Below are positions 45,347 to 54,431 of a DNA stretch of 64,000 nt, one piece after another (positions within the stretch are counted from its first letter, which is position 1; each line of letters opens with the position of its first letter). A program made the translations under genes and the position numbers. Origin of the DNA: Enterococcus sulfureus ATCC 49903 (GTDB lineage Bacteria; Bacillota; Bacilli; Lactobacillales; Enterococcaceae); the NCBI RefSeq assembly GCF_000407605.1, contig NZ_ASWO01000003.1:124001-188000 (forward strand), in the 5' to 3' direction. The notes under the pieces were generated by a model. The model was not told the DNA's origin. It searched no databases and saw only the letters and a program-made list of their open reading frames with translations.

Positions 45347-47305
45347 ATGGGAAAATTTGAAAAAGATGCAACAAAGTTACTGGAGTACGTTGGTGGTCGT
45401 GACAATATTTCAGCCATTACACATTGTGCTACACGCATGCGTTTTGTATTGGTCGATCCGAAAAAAGCAGACGAAGCCAAAATTGAGGATCTCGATTCCG
45501 TTCGTGGAATCTTTACCAATGCGGGACAATTCCAAGTCATTATTGGTAATGAAGTCCCGACGTTTTATCAAGAATTTGTGTCGATCGCTAAATTAGAGGG
45601 TGGATCAAAAGATGATGTGAAGGCGGCAGCCAAACAGAATCAAAATCCACTTCAACGCGCGGTAACCTTATTAGCCGAAATTTTTACACCATTATTACCT
45701 GCCATTATTGTCGGAGGGTTAATTTTAGGATTCCGTAATATTTTAGAAGCTGTGCCAATGGGATTTTTAGGGGATAAAACAATCGCTGAAAGTTCTGTTT
45801 TTTGGAATGGTGTCAATAGTTTCTTATGGCTTCCTGGTGAAGCGATTTTCCACTTCTTACCAGTAGGGATTACCTGGAGTATCACACGTAAGATGAAAAC
45901 AACTGAGATTTTGGGAATCGTATTAGGGATCACCTTAGTATCACCTCAGTTGTTAAATGCATATGCTGTAAATAGTACTAGTGCGGCAGATATTGCACAA
46001 AATTGGACGTGGGACTTTGGTTTCTTCACAATGGAAAAAATCGGATACCAAGCACAAGTCATCCCAGCGATGTTAGCCGGTTTCCTATTGGTTTACTTGG
46101 AACGCTTCTTCCGCAAACGCATTCCAGAAGCAGTATCTATGATTTTTGTACCATTACTTTCTTTACTACCTACAATTTTAGCTGCTCATTTGATCTTAGG
46201 TCCAATCGGTTGGAAAATCGGTTCAGCGATCTCGACTGTTGTAAATGCTGGGTTAACGTCATCATTTAGTTGGTTATTTGGTGGTGTTTTCGGAGCACTT
46301 TATGCACCACTGGTTATTACTGGATTGCACCATACAACACTCGCAATCGATAATCAATTAGTTGCTGATTTTGGTTCAACGAATTTATGGCCGATGATCT
46401 GTCTATCAAATATCGCACAAGGTGCTGCGGTATTAGCTGTTGTTGTTGCTCACCGTGGCAATAAAAAAGAAGAACAGGTATCTGTTCCTTCTGTGATTTC
46501 TGCATGGCTAGGGGTTACTGAACCGGCGATGTTTGGGATCAACTTAAAATATGTGTATCCATTTGTGGCTGCGATGATTGGTAGTGGATTAGCGGGAATG
46601 TTTGTTACGGTTTTTGGTGTTCGTGCAATAGGTATTGGTGTAGGTGGACTACCAGGGATCATAGCGATTAAAGGAAATTATTATGGAATCTTTGCGATCG
46701 CGATGTTGATTGCGATTGCTGTACCATTCTTCTTAACGCTTTTCTTTAGAAGAGCAGGAATCTTTAATAAAATCGATCGTGTCGGCGAAGCGCTTGACCC
46801 AATCGATCCAAGTTTAGAAACACCAGTTACACCTGTAAGTACCGTAAAAGAAACAACTTTATTTTCACCATTAAATGGTCAATTATTCCCACTTAGTCAC
46901 TCCGTTGATCCAGTATTTGCACAAGGTGCAATGGGTCAAGGTGTTGTCATCGAACCAAGTGAAGGCAAACTTTACGCACCACTAGATGGTACGATCAGCT
47001 TATTGTTCCCAAGTAAACATGCGATTGGTTTAGTCGATGAAATGGGCATCGAATTGTTGATGCACGTTGGACTCGATACGGTTCAATTGAACGGCGAGCA
47101 TTTTACAGCCCACGTCAAACAAGGCGATAGTGTGAAAAAAGGACAGTTATTGCTAACATTTGATAAAGCCGCTATCGAAAAAGCTGGTTATCAAACACAA
47201 ACACCAATTATTATTACGAATCCAAGTAATTATCAAGTAGATCCATTAATACAAGAAGGCGCAGTTAAAGTGAACGATGCGATCGTCCATGTGACTTCGC
47301 TCTAA
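45347..47305 (+). CDS. treB: Trehalose-specific PTS enzyme IIBCA
   Basis: A 652-aa PTS permease with EIIB (about 1-85; phospho-Cys in ITHCATRMRF), EIIC (about 105-470, about ten helices, GLHHTTLAID motif) and a C-terminal EIIA of the glucose type (about 505-650; phospho-His in LLMHVGLDTV). Having its own EIIA, it needs only HPr to take up trehalose as trehalose-6-phosphate. The frame begins at 45317, but AAGGAG lies 8 nt before the ATG at 45347. treC follows after 28 nt. Confidence 0.95.
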   Translation: MGKFEKDATKLLEYVGGRDNISAITHCATRMRFVLVDPKKADEAKIEDLDSVRGIFTNAGQFQVIIGNEVPTFYQEFVSIAKLEGGSKDDVKAAAKQNQNPLQRAVTLLAEIFTPLLPAIIVGGLILGFRNILEAVPMGFLGDKTIAESSVFWNGVNSFLWLPGEAIFHFLPVGITWSITRKMKTTEILGIVLGITLVSPQLLNAYAVNSTSAADIAQNWTWDFGFFTMEKIGYQAQVIPAMLAGFLLVYLERFFRKRIPEAVSMIFVPLLSLLPTILAAHLILGPIGWKIGSAISTVVNAGLTSSFSWLFGGVFGALYAPLVITGLHHTTLAIDNQLVADFGSTNLWPMICLSNIAQGAAVLAVVVAHRGNKKEEQVSVPSVISAWLGVTEPAMFGINLKYVYPFVAAMIGSGLAGMFVTVFGVRAIGIGVGGLPGIIAIKGNYYGIFAIAMLIAIAVPFFLTLFFRRAGIFNKIDRVGEALDPIDPSLETPVTPVSTVKETTLFSPLNGQLFPLSHSVDPVFAQGAMGQGVVIEPSEGKLYAPLDGTISLLFPSKHAIGLVDEMGIELLMHVGLDTVQLNGEHFTAHVKQGDSVKKGQLLLTFDKAAIEKAGYQTQTPIIITNPSNYQVDPLIQEGAVKVNDAIVHVTSL

Positions 47306-47333
47306 TAAATGAAACAAAGAAAGAAGGCTTCGT

Positions 47334-48953
47334 ATGAAAAATACCGTAATCTATCAAGCGTACCCTAAATCATTTTACGATACGACAGGTGATGGAGTCG
47401 GCAATCTAAATGGTGTCAAAGAAAAACTACCTTATCTACGTGAACTAGGCATCGATATGATTTGGTTAAATCCTTTCTACCCAAGTCCACAACGTGATAA
47501 TGGGTATGATATTTCAGATTATTGTGCCATTGATCCTCGTTTTGGTACGATGGCTGACTTTACAGAACTGGTCAAAGCCGCAAAAGCACTCGATATCGAG
47601 ATTATGTTGGACATGGTATTAAACCATGTCTCAACTGATCATGAATGGTTCCAAAAAGCGTTAGCTGGTGATAAAAAATATCAAGATTATTTCATCTTAC
47701 GTGATACACCAACGAACTGGCAATCAAAATTTGGTGGTAATGCTTGGGCACCATTTGGCGATACTGGCCGCTATTATTTACACCTGTTTGATCCAACGCA
47801 AGCCGATTTGAATTGGCATAATCCAGAAGTACGCGAAGAACTATTTCAAGTCGTTCGTTTTTGGATGGAAAAAGGAGTGAAAGGCTTCCGTTTTGATGTG
47901 ATCAATGTAATCGGAAAAGATGTCGTATTAAAAGACGCAGCCGATCAAGAAGGTAAATTTGAATATACCGATCGTCCGATTGCTCATGAGTTTATTCATG
48001 AGTTAAATCGCGAAACATTTGGTGTCGATCCAACGATCGTTACAGTCGGTGAGATGAGTTCGACTACCGTACCAAACGGAATTTTATACACGCGACCAGA
48101 CCGCGAAGAATTGGCGATGATCTTTAATTTTCATCATCTAAAAGTCGATTATGAAAATGGTCAAAAATGGACGGATCAGCCGTTTAACTTTAAACAATTG
48201 ACGTCGATCTTGCATGAATGGGGTCAAGGAATGAGTGAAGGCGATGGTTGGAACGCTCTATTTTGGAATAATCATGATCAGCCACGAGCATTAAATCGTT
48301 TTGTTGATGTCGAAAATTATCGCATTCGTGGTGCACAGATGCTAGCTGCCACGATGCATTTAAACCGCGGAACACCCTTTATTTATATGGGCGAAGAAAT
48401 CGGCATGTTGGATCCAGATTATGATTCGATTGCTGATTTTGAAGATATTGAATCTAAAAATGCTTATCAGATGCTAATGGATCAAGGCAAAACGGCTGAC
48501 GAAGCGTTGCATATCGTTAAATTAAAATCACGCGACAATGCACGAACACCGATGCAATGGGATAGTAGTAAACATGCTGGATTTAGCAAAGGAAAGCCTT
48601 GGTTGAAAGTCGGGAATCACGCAGATATCACTGTTGAAAATGAACTAAAAGATCCGCAGATTTTTGGGTTTTATCAAGAATTGATTCGTTTGCGTAAAAC
48701 ATATCCCGTGATTGCTGAAGGCAACTATGAAGCGTATGCGAAAGAGCACGATCAAGTATTCGCTTACGTACGTCAGACAGAAGATGCGGAGTTATTAGTT
48801 TTAAATAATTACTATGGCACCGAAACGACAGTTGAGATCCCAGAACGATTCGTAACAGGTGAGATCTTACTGACAAACGTCAACGATACTACAGTAGAAC
48901 GAAAACAAATATTAGCTCCATATCAAACACTAGCGATTTTAGTGAAACGATAA
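47334..48953 (+). CDS. treC: Trehalose-6-phosphate hydrolase (phospho-alpha-(1,1)-glucosidase)
   Basis: A 539-aa GH13 enzyme. The four family regions are DMVLNHVSTDH, GFRFDVINVIG (nucleophile Asp), VGEMSS (acid/base Glu) and FWNNHDQPRA. The sequence is typical of TreA/TreC, which splits trehalose-6-phosphate into glucose and glucose-6-phosphate; related oligo-1,6-glucosidases are excluded mainly by the operon with treB and treR. A GAAAGAAGG site precedes the ATG. A strong terminator follows. Confidence 0.95.
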   Translation: MKNTVIYQAYPKSFYDTTGDGVGNLNGVKEKLPYLRELGIDMIWLNPFYPSPQRDNGYDISDYCAIDPRFGTMADFTELVKAAKALDIEIMLDMVLNHVSTDHEWFQKALAGDKKYQDYFILRDTPTNWQSKFGGNAWAPFGDTGRYYLHLFDPTQADLNWHNPEVREELFQVVRFWMEKGVKGFRFDVINVIGKDVVLKDAADQEGKFEYTDRPIAHEFIHELNRETFGVDPTIVTVGEMSSTTVPNGILYTRPDREELAMIFNFHHLKVDYENGQKWTDQPFNFKQLTSILHEWGQGMSEGDGWNALFWNNHDQPRALNRFVDVENYRIRGAQMLAATMHLNRGTPFIYMGEEIGMLDPDYDSIADFEDIESKNAYQMLMDQGKTADEALHIVKLKSRDNARTPMQWDSSKHAGFSKGKPWLKVGNHADITVENELKDPQIFGFYQELIRLRKTYPVIAEGNYEAYAKEHDQVFAYVRQTEDAELLVLNNYYGTETTVEIPERFVTGEILLTNVNDTTVERKQILAPYQTLAILVKR

Positions 48954-48994
48954 AATAACTCCCCTCATCGAACATGGATGAGGGGAGTTTTTAG
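48954..48994 (+). terminator. Intrinsic terminator after treC
   Basis: AACTCCCCTCATC pairs with GATGAGGGGAGTT, loop GAACATG, then TTTT. Confidence 0.92.
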
Positions 48995-49002
48995 ACTGTA
49001 TT

Positions 49003-49076
49003 ATAAAAAAAACTCACTAGCGGGGACTAGTGAGTTAGGGAGAAAGAAATGAAAATCATTGGTTTGTTTGGGTATG
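49003..49076 (-). ncRNA. csRNA-like small RNA, copy 1
   Basis: Predicted RNA of about 73 nt starting ATACCCAAACAAACC, then TTTTCATTTCTTTCTCCCTA, then the terminator ACTCACTAG/CTAGTGAGT with a T-run. It is homologous to the segments near 55.6 and 56.6 kb. Its CU-rich middle is antisense to GGGAGAAAGAAAUG, i.e. a Shine-Dalgarno plus start codon, as described for the CiaR-controlled csRNAs of streptococci. Its ends are inferred from promoter and terminator. Confidence 0.68.
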
Positions 49077-49081
49077 CGTAA

Positions 49082-49114
49082 ACTATACATCGCAAAGCTT
49101 AAATCAGCCTTAAG
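49082..49114 (-). promoter_or_regulatory. CiaR-like promoter of sRNA copy 1
   Basis: On the minus strand CTTAAG-GCTGA-TTTAAG (49114-49098), 10 nt, TATAGT (49087-49082). Confidence 0.72.
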
Positions 49115-49127
49115 TCATTTATCTTTT

Positions 49128-49577
49128 TTAGATAGCTAACTTAAGGATTTTTTGTGGGCCTTTAGGACCTGTAAAAATCCTTGTCGTATCAACGAAGCCA
49201 ACTTTTTCATAAAGACGAATCGCGAATTTATTTTTTAGATTTACACCTAAATAGACGTCTGTAGTATCAGGGAAATAGTCACGCACAAAATTAGATAGCA
49301 ACTGTAATGAAGCCGTCGCATACCCTTTTTTCAAATGATTAGAGTCAGTCGAAAAAGCACGTAGCAGTAAACTATTCTGATTTTTGGTATAGTTCAGTCG
49401 ATCATCCCCGTTATCTAGAACGAAAAAGCAGACTAGCTGCTCTTTATCAAAACAAAGAATTGGTGCATAACTTGATTTTAAATTCGCTAAAACAGTTTGA
49501 GGTGAAGCGGTGTAAGATAAGTCTGCCACGTAGTAGTTCCCAATATGTTCTTGAAATGAGGGTGTATACACTTTCAA
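49128..49577 (-). CDS. GNAT-family N-acetyltransferase
   Basis: A 149-aa GNAT protein. The acetyl-CoA-binding motif A is LLLRAFSTDSNHLKKGYATASL (Q/RxxGxA form as KKGYATA), and the C-terminal NKFAIRLYEKVGF block is typical. The TTG start has only a weak GGAAG-like site, and no better in-frame codon exists because a stop lies just upstream. The substrate is unknown. It stands alone between the first sRNA and the oxidoreductase gene. Confidence 0.78.
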   Translation of the reverse strand: MKVYTPSFQEHIGNYYVADLSYTASPQTVLANLKSSYAPILCFDKEQLVCFFVLDNGDDRLNYTKNQNSLLLRAFSTDSNHLKKGYATASLQLLSNFVRDYFPDTTDVYLGVNLKNKFAIRLYEKVGFVDTTRIFTGPKGPQKILKLAI

Positions 49578-49609
49578 TTCGATGAGTATTCATTTCTTCC
49601 AAGTCCGTT

Positions 49610-50605
49610 TTATTTTGAAATATTTACGATCGTACGTCCCAAATGTTGTCCGGCTTTTAGTTGTTCAAGGACAGTCGGTAATCCTGCTAAAGACGTTTCG
49701 TTGACTAGGGTCGTATCCGTCACTTTCCAATCAGTCGCCATTTTTTGCCACATCGCCACACGTCGTTCGTGCGAAATATTGACTGAATCGATTCCCAAAA
49801 GATTGATGCCACGTAAAATAAACGGTAAAACAGTTGTCGTTAATTTTACTCCACCAGCATTTCCGCATAGTGAGACGCTACCTTCGTAAAATACATAGGG
49901 CAGTAATGACGCAACTAAATCGCCACCAACTGTATCTAAAATATAGTGAAATTGTTGTTTAGCTAACGGTTTTTTCTCAAAATCAAATTCGCTTAGTAAA
50001 ATCGTTTCAGTAGCCCCTAATGTTTGTGCAACTTCGAGTTGGTGTTCTTTGCGGACAAGCGCCACGATATGTTTGTAACCAGCTTTTGCTAACATTTGCA
50101 CAGCAAGACTGCCAACACCCCCAGTCGCACCAGTAACGAGGATCGTCTGTTCTTTCGTAGCATCCATACCATTTTTTTCTAAAGCAGCAATCGATAAGGC
50201 AGCGGTCAACCCAGCAGTCCCTAAAATCATCGCATCTTTAGTGGTGAGATCTTTTGGTAAGGAAATCACCCAATCAGCAGGAACCCGTGCGTATTCTGAA
50301 AAACCACCGGTATGGCTCATGCCCATTTTGTATCCAGTTACTAAAACTTCTTGCCCCTTCACAAAACGAGGATCGGTCGACTCAACGATTTCACCACTAA
50401 GATCAATACCAGGAATCATCGGATAGTTGCGAATCACGCCACCATTTTTTTGGACGGCGAGCATATCTTTATAGTTAGTAGAAGAGTAGTGGACCTTGAT
50501 CACGACCTCTCCATTAGAAAGATCTTCAAGTGTAAGTGTATCTTCAACTGTATATTGGATCTGATCTTGTTGCTCGTTTACTACGAGTGCTTTAAATGAG
50601 TTCAT
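49610..50605 (-). CDS. YhdH/YhfP-family quinone oxidoreductase
   Basis: A 331-aa zinc-free medium-chain dehydrogenase. The N-terminal GroES-like domain has the YSSTNYKDMLA motif and the Rossmann domain has VTGATGGVGSLAVQ (about 155-168). The YhdH branch includes acrylyl-CoA reductase (AcuI), which uses NADPH to reduce conjugated double bonds; the true substrate here is unknown. It is transcribed alone, and a GAGAAATG-type site is 3-8 nt before the start. Confidence 0.87.
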   Translation of the reverse strand: MNSFKALVVNEQQDQIQYTVEDTLTLEDLSNGEVVIKVHYSSTNYKDMLAVQKNGGVIRNYPMIPGIDLSGEIVESTDPRFVKGQEVLVTGYKMGMSHTGGFSEYARVPADWVISLPKDLTTKDAMILGTAGLTAALSIAALEKNGMDATKEQTILVTGATGGVGSLAVQMLAKAGYKHIVALVRKEHQLEVAQTLGATETILLSEFDFEKKPLAKQQFHYILDTVGGDLVASLLPYVFYEGSVSLCGNAGGVKLTTTVLPFILRGINLLGIDSVNISHERRVAMWQKMATDWKVTDTTLVNETSLAGLPTVLEQLKAGQHLGRTIVNISK

Positions 50606-50710
50606 ACAATCATTTCTCCTTTAGTAGTATAGTTATAAAAACATTCTCAAAACGAATTTACCATGCTAGGATATAATTAGCAATCAACTAAGAAAAGAGG
50701 GCCAACACTG

Positions 50711-51247
50711 ATGGAGTATCCTTATTTAAATGGTGAAAGAATCTATTTGCGGCTAGTTGAAGAGAGAGACGTCGCACAATTAACTAAAATCAACAATACG
50801 GCAATTACTCGTATTATGGGCGATGACGATGTACCGTATCCTTTTTCACTTGAAACCATGTCACAGTTTACCAAGTCGAATGAGACGATGAAAAATTTTG
50901 CGATTTGTCGCATTAAAGACGATGAGTTGATAGGTTCACTTGCCGTATATGGAATCAATTATCAAAATTCAAATTGTGAAATTGGATTGATTGTAGCAGA
51001 GGATGCCAAGCGTCAAGGATATGGAGATGAGGCAATGAAAATAATCATTGAATTTGTGTTCAATTATTTACCAATGAATAAAATCAAGTTACAAGTTTTC
51101 TCTTTTAATACAGCAGCAATTAACTTATATCAACAATTAGGATTTACCCACGAAGGAACACTGAAAGAAGAAATTTTTCGTTTTGGGACCTATCAAGATT
51201 TAGAAAATTATGCGCTACTCAGAAGTGAGTGGATGAATCATCATTAA
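50711..51247 (+). CDS. RimJ/RimL-type GNAT acetyltransferase
   Basis: A 178-aa GNAT protein of the RimJ/RimL group, with GERIYLRLVEERD at the N-terminus, the motif A region IVAEDAKRQGYGDEAM, and NTAAINLYQQLGFTHEGTLKEE near the end. Such proteins acetylate N-termini of ribosomal proteins or small amines or drugs. AAGAGGG lies 10 nt before the ATG. Confidence 0.83.
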   Translation: MEYPYLNGERIYLRLVEERDVAQLTKINNTAITRIMGDDDVPYPFSLETMSQFTKSNETMKNFAICRIKDDELIGSLAVYGINYQNSNCEIGLIVAEDAKRQGYGDEAMKIIIEFVFNYLPMNKIKLQVFSFNTAAINLYQQLGFTHEGTLKEEIFRFGTYQDLENYALLRSEWMNHH

Positions 51248-51352
51248 ACACACTAGCAGTTTTATATATAAAAATTAAGGGGGGGGCAAACGATTAAGAA
51301 AACTCGAGGATGAATCAAATCATATCTAGGATAAACAAAAGGAGCTAGTGAA

Positions 51353-51613
51353 ATGACGATTGACCGCTTTTTTAAAGAGGGGAAATTACTGACGATCCCT
51401 AGAAAAACTAAAGATAAAGAATTGATTTTTGACTATCTCAGTACACAGTTTTCAGAAGAGAAGTCGTATACCGAAAAAGAAGTAAATGAAATTTTAAAAG
51501 CATTTTATCCAGACTACGCGATTTTACGACGCTTCTTAGTCGATCATCATTATTTGATCCGTGATGCCTATGGGAAGAGTTACCAGAAAAATACTGAAAA
51601 AATTAGTAAGTAA
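51353..51613 (+). CDS. DUF2087 domain protein
   Basis: An 86-aa protein matching the DUF2087 pattern: IPRKTKDKELIFDYL, then YTEKEVNEILK and a YAILRRFLVDHHYLIRD block. The fold is a small winged-helix-like domain often found with ArsR-type or stand-alone regulators. It is the first gene of a tight run of four genes ending at 53324; AAAGGAG lies 9 nt before the ATG. Confidence 0.8.
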   Translation: MTIDRFFKEGKLLTIPRKTKDKELIFDYLSTQFSEEKSYTEKEVNEILKAFYPDYAILRRFLVDHHYLIRDAYGKSYQKNTEKISK

Positions 51614-51627
51614 GGAGCGTTTTCAAT

Positions 51628-51942
51628 ATGATCTTATCGTACTATTTAAAAGCTGATAGTGATGCAATTCATGACCAAGAATTTCTAGGATTTCAATTAC
51701 TTCATGAGGATACTACCTTTAAAAAACAGTATGAGCGATTAAAAGAAAAAGTTTTGAGTACAAATCTATTTTTTGTAAAAGAAGATACTGAGCTACTAGA
51801 AACATTTACGTTAGATCAGTTGCCGATTGTAGAAGTTGATTACAACGTCACGAAAGTAAAGGGATTGTTGTCTTTAGCAGAACTATCTGAACTTTTAGAT
51901 ATCGGAATTACACTACAAATCAAAATGGAGGATGAATCATGA
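51628..51942 (+). CDS. Unknown protein in the DUF2087 operon
   Basis: A 104-aa acidic alpha/beta protein with no membrane segment and no motif I recognise. AAGGAG lies 10 nt before the ATG. Its stop codon overlaps the start of the next gene (ATGA), which implies coupled translation with the reductase. Confidence 0.68.
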   Translation: MILSYYLKADSDAIHDQEFLGFQLLHEDTTFKKQYERLKEKVLSTNLFFVKEDTELLETFTLDQLPIVEVDYNVTKVKGLLSLAELSELLDIGITLQIKMEDES

Positions 51943-52475
51943 GAAAAATTTGTTTTTATGGCGCTATAAGTCTAGATGGTTATTTGGCTGATGAACACGA
52001 TAGCTTGCAATGGCTATTTGATACACCAACTGGAGAAGAAACGACTTACGAAGCATTTGAACAACAAATCGATACAACGATCATGGGACGTGTCACGTAT
52101 GAAGAAGTCAAAAAGATGACCGAGGATGCACCAGTCTATCCAGATAAAACGAATTACGTCTATTCGCATACACTAAATCAGCTAAATGATGCGATAGTGA
52201 TCCAAGACGATATCGTGTCATTTGTCCAAGCGTTAAAAAGACAAGAAGGTCAGATGGTCTGGATCGTCGGTGGTGGACAACTTGTGACGGAGTTGATGGA
52301 ACAAGAATTGATCGATGAATGGTTTATTCAATTGGCACCAGTCTTTTTAGGAAAAGGGAAACGATTGTTTCAAGAACAATCGACGCCACAACGTCTTACA
52401 TTAGTAGAAACGAAAACGATGGGTGAATTAGTCGAAGTGCATTATCAAAAAAATAAAATGCACGACTCACTATAA
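51939..52475 (+). CDS. Dihydrofolate reductase-family protein (RibD C-terminal type)
   Basis: A 178-aa protein of the YyaP/RibD-C group: N-terminal ICFYGAISLDGYLAD, central TIMGRVTYEEV and VWIVGGGQLVTELM, the NADPH-binding turn. Stand-alone members have unclear substrates and should not be taken as the cell's main DHFR. GGAGG lies 7 nt before the ATG, and it overlaps the preceding gene by 4 nt. Confidence 0.83.
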   Translation: MRKICFYGAISLDGYLADEHDSLQWLFDTPTGEETTYEAFEQQIDTTIMGRVTYEEVKKMTEDAPVYPDKTNYVYSHTLNQLNDAIVIQDDIVSFVQALKRQEGQMVWIVGGGQLVTELMEQELIDEWFIQLAPVFLGKGKRLFQEQSTPQRLTLVETKTMGELVEVHYQKNKMHDSL

Positions 52476-52490
52476 ACTAGGAGGTGTCAG

Positions 52491-53324
52491 ATGGAATCAA
52501 TATATTATTACCAAGCCGCTGTGCCGACTGCTTTTTATTCAAATGAACAACTCAATGTAAACGCGACACTGAAGCATGTGGAGTATTTAGCGACAAAAGG
52601 TGTTCGTTCGGTATTGCTATGTGGTTCAACCGGAGAGCAGCATTCCTTATCTTTAGCAGAAAAAATCGCATTGGTAGATAGTTTAAATGAATTGAATGTT
52701 CCTGAAGATTTTGAGATCGTTTTTGGCGTGGCGAGCATTCGACAACGTGAAGCTGAGCTATTAGCTACTCATATCAGTCAGTCAAAACAGATAAAAGCCA
52801 TTATGATCGGGTTTCCACCGTATATTCTCCCAAGTCAACGAGATGCGGTGTTGTACGTGCAAATGATTATGGAGAAAGCCAATAAACCCACGATCCTTTA
52901 CAATAATCCATTACGAACAGGTTTTGATCTTTCCCTTGATGCCTATCAAGAATTACTAATGAACGAGCAGATCATCGGAATCAAAGAAGCCGGTGATCCT
53001 CATAAGATTCCTCAACTCAAAAAAAGAGTCACTAGAGAGTTGTTATATTTCATAGGTGGTGAAAAAGCACTGGCTGAAAAAATCGATCTTGGCTTCAATG
53101 CATTGTCGACGATTTCTGGTAATCTTTATCCGAATGAGATCAAAGCTTGGTTTGATGATCTTCTTTGGAATGAAACAGGAGCTGAATCAGATCCTTTAGC
53201 GAAAGAAATCGCTGAAATTTTTGCGATCTCTGCGATACCTTATTTGAAACAAGCGATTTCCAAAAAAGAAGGGATCGAGTTTGGTCCTTGTCGTGCGCCC
53301 TTGGGCAGGAGCTTCAATGAGTGA
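52491..53324 (+). CDS. Dihydrodipicolinate synthase/N-acetylneuraminate lyase family protein
   Basis: A 277-aa class I aldolase-like TIM barrel. It shows GSTGEQHSLS near residue 43, the catalytic Tyr in ILYNNP, and the Schiff-base Lys in IIGIKEAGD near residue 164. It is about 15 residues shorter than typical DapA, and its place in a mixed operon suggests a catabolic aldolase rather than lysine synthesis. AGGAGG lies 5 nt before the ATG. Last gene of the four-gene run. Confidence 0.83.
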   Translation: MESIYYYQAAVPTAFYSNEQLNVNATLKHVEYLATKGVRSVLLCGSTGEQHSLSLAEKIALVDSLNELNVPEDFEIVFGVASIRQREAELLATHISQSKQIKAIMIGFPPYILPSQRDAVLYVQMIMEKANKPTILYNNPLRTGFDLSLDAYQELLMNEQIIGIKEAGDPHKIPQLKKRVTRELLYFIGGEKALAEKIDLGFNALSTISGNLYPNEIKAWFDDLLWNETGAESDPLAKEIAEIFAISAIPYLKQAISKKEGIEFGPCRAPLGRSFNE

Positions 53325-53332
53325 ACGACAAG

Positions 53333-53361
53333 TTGACAAGTAAAATAAGTTTCGTTAAAAT
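53333..53361 (+). promoter_or_regulatory. Promoter of the T-box leader
   Basis: TTGACA, 17 nt, TAAAAT. Confidence 0.8.
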
Positions 53362-53379
53362 AAATCAACATTAAAAATA

Positions 53380-53592
53380 AATGAAAAAACGATGAACAGT
53401 AGAGATGAAGGAAAAATAGCTATAGCGAGTCTAAGGATGGTGGAACTTAGATGCTATTTCTTTATTAGATGAACTAGGAGTTTTTTTGAATGATTCAAAC
53501 GTGTTGCTACGTTAACAGCCTGAGCCCAAATAAAAGGTGGTACCGTGAAGTCATTCGCCCTTTTCGCAACTGCGAAAAGGGCTTTTTTGTAC
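53380..53592 (+). ncRNA. T-box riboswitch, probably methionine-specific
   Basis: The conserved T-box AAATAAAAGGTGGTACCGTG is at about 53529-53548, preceded by Stem I elements (AGTAGA; GCGAG...GGATGGTGGAA) and followed by the terminator GCCCTTTTCGCA/TGCGAAAAGGGC with a T-run. In Stem I the basal helix AAAAAAC/GTTTTTT and distal AAATAGC/GCTATTT leave ATTAGATGAACTAG on the 3' side, where ATG followed by a purine is the best specifier candidate, meaning tRNA-Met. The T of TGGT pairs with discriminator A73. Uncharged tRNA would promote read-through into the two genes below. Confidence 0.88.
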
Positions 53593-53609
53593 CCAAAAGG
53601 AGTAATGAG

Positions 53610-54431
53610 ATGACAAAACAAACACTCGTGTTGATCCAAATGGACATTGCCTTTGGTCAACCAGAAGTAAATTATCAACATGTAATTGAATTATTTGAAC
53701 AGGCAGATTTACAAGAAGACGAAATTGTCGTGTTGCCTGAAATGTGGAATACCGCCTATGATCTGACACGTTTAGCACAGATTGCAGATCCAGCGGGGCA
53801 ACAAACGATCCGTGTTCTTTCAGCGCTAGCTAAAAAATACCATGTTACGATTTTTGGCGGTTCGGTGGCAGTCAAAGAAAACGAAGCCTTTTTCAATCGT
53901 AGCTACATTATTTCAACAGAAGGAACAGTACTCGCACAATATGATAAAGTCCATTTATTTGGTTTGATGCATGAAGAGCAATATTTAACAGCTGGTGCCA
54001 AACGTGCTGAATATCGTGATGGATTATTTCATTTTGCACCCGTGATCTGTTACGATCTAAGATTTCCTGAATGGTTTCGTATCCAAGCGCGTATGGGAAT
54101 CAATACATTTATTCTTTCTGCTCAGTGGCCCGAGCCAAGAATTGAACAGTGGAAACAACTTGCGATTGCACGTGCCATTGAAAATCAGTCCTATATCGTA
54201 GCTGTTAATCGTGTAGGTGCAGATCCGGAAAATCAATACAACGGACACTCTTTAGTGGTCACACCAACAGGAGAGATTCTTAAAGAACTTGGCACAAAAG
54301 AAGAAATCGTGCGATGCGTGATCGAACTTGAACAAATCCAAACGGCTCGTAATCAGATGTCGGTACTTACTGACAGTCGTCCAGAATTATATGAACAAAT
54401 TCGTAAAGGGGAAATCACTGATGCCAATTAA
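53610..54431 (+). CDS. mtnU: Nitrilase-superfamily omega-amidase (MtnU/YkrU-like)
   Basis: A 273-aa carbon-nitrogen hydrolase. The catalytic triad is Glu in VLPEMWN, Lys in YDKVHLFG and Cys in VICYDLRFPEW. It is of the Nit2/YafV-like size and probably hydrolyses the 2-oxo acid amide left when glutamine is the amino donor for the neighbouring aminotransferase. In Bacillus ykrU sits beside mtnE in methionine salvage. AAAGGAG precedes the ATG at 53610; the frame runs upstream through the T-box but cannot be the real start there. Confidence 0.85.
   Translation: MTKQTLVLIQMDIAFGQPEVNYQHVIELFEQADLQEDEIVVLPEMWNTAYDLTRLAQIADPAGQQTIRVLSALAKKYHVTIFGGSVAVKENEAFFNRSYIISTEGTVLAQYDKVHLFGLMHEEQYLTAGAKRAEYRDGLFHFAPVICYDLRFPEWFRIQARMGINTFILSAQWPEPRIEQWKQLAIARAIENQSYIVAVNRVGADPENQYNGHSLVVTPTGEILKELGTKEEIVRCVIELEQIQTARNQMSVLTDSRPELYEQIRKGEITDAN

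Noticed and set aside
53490-53609. N-terminal extension of the amidase reading frame
   Set aside because: It runs through the T-box antiterminator and terminator; the ATG at 53610 has a proper ribosome site.
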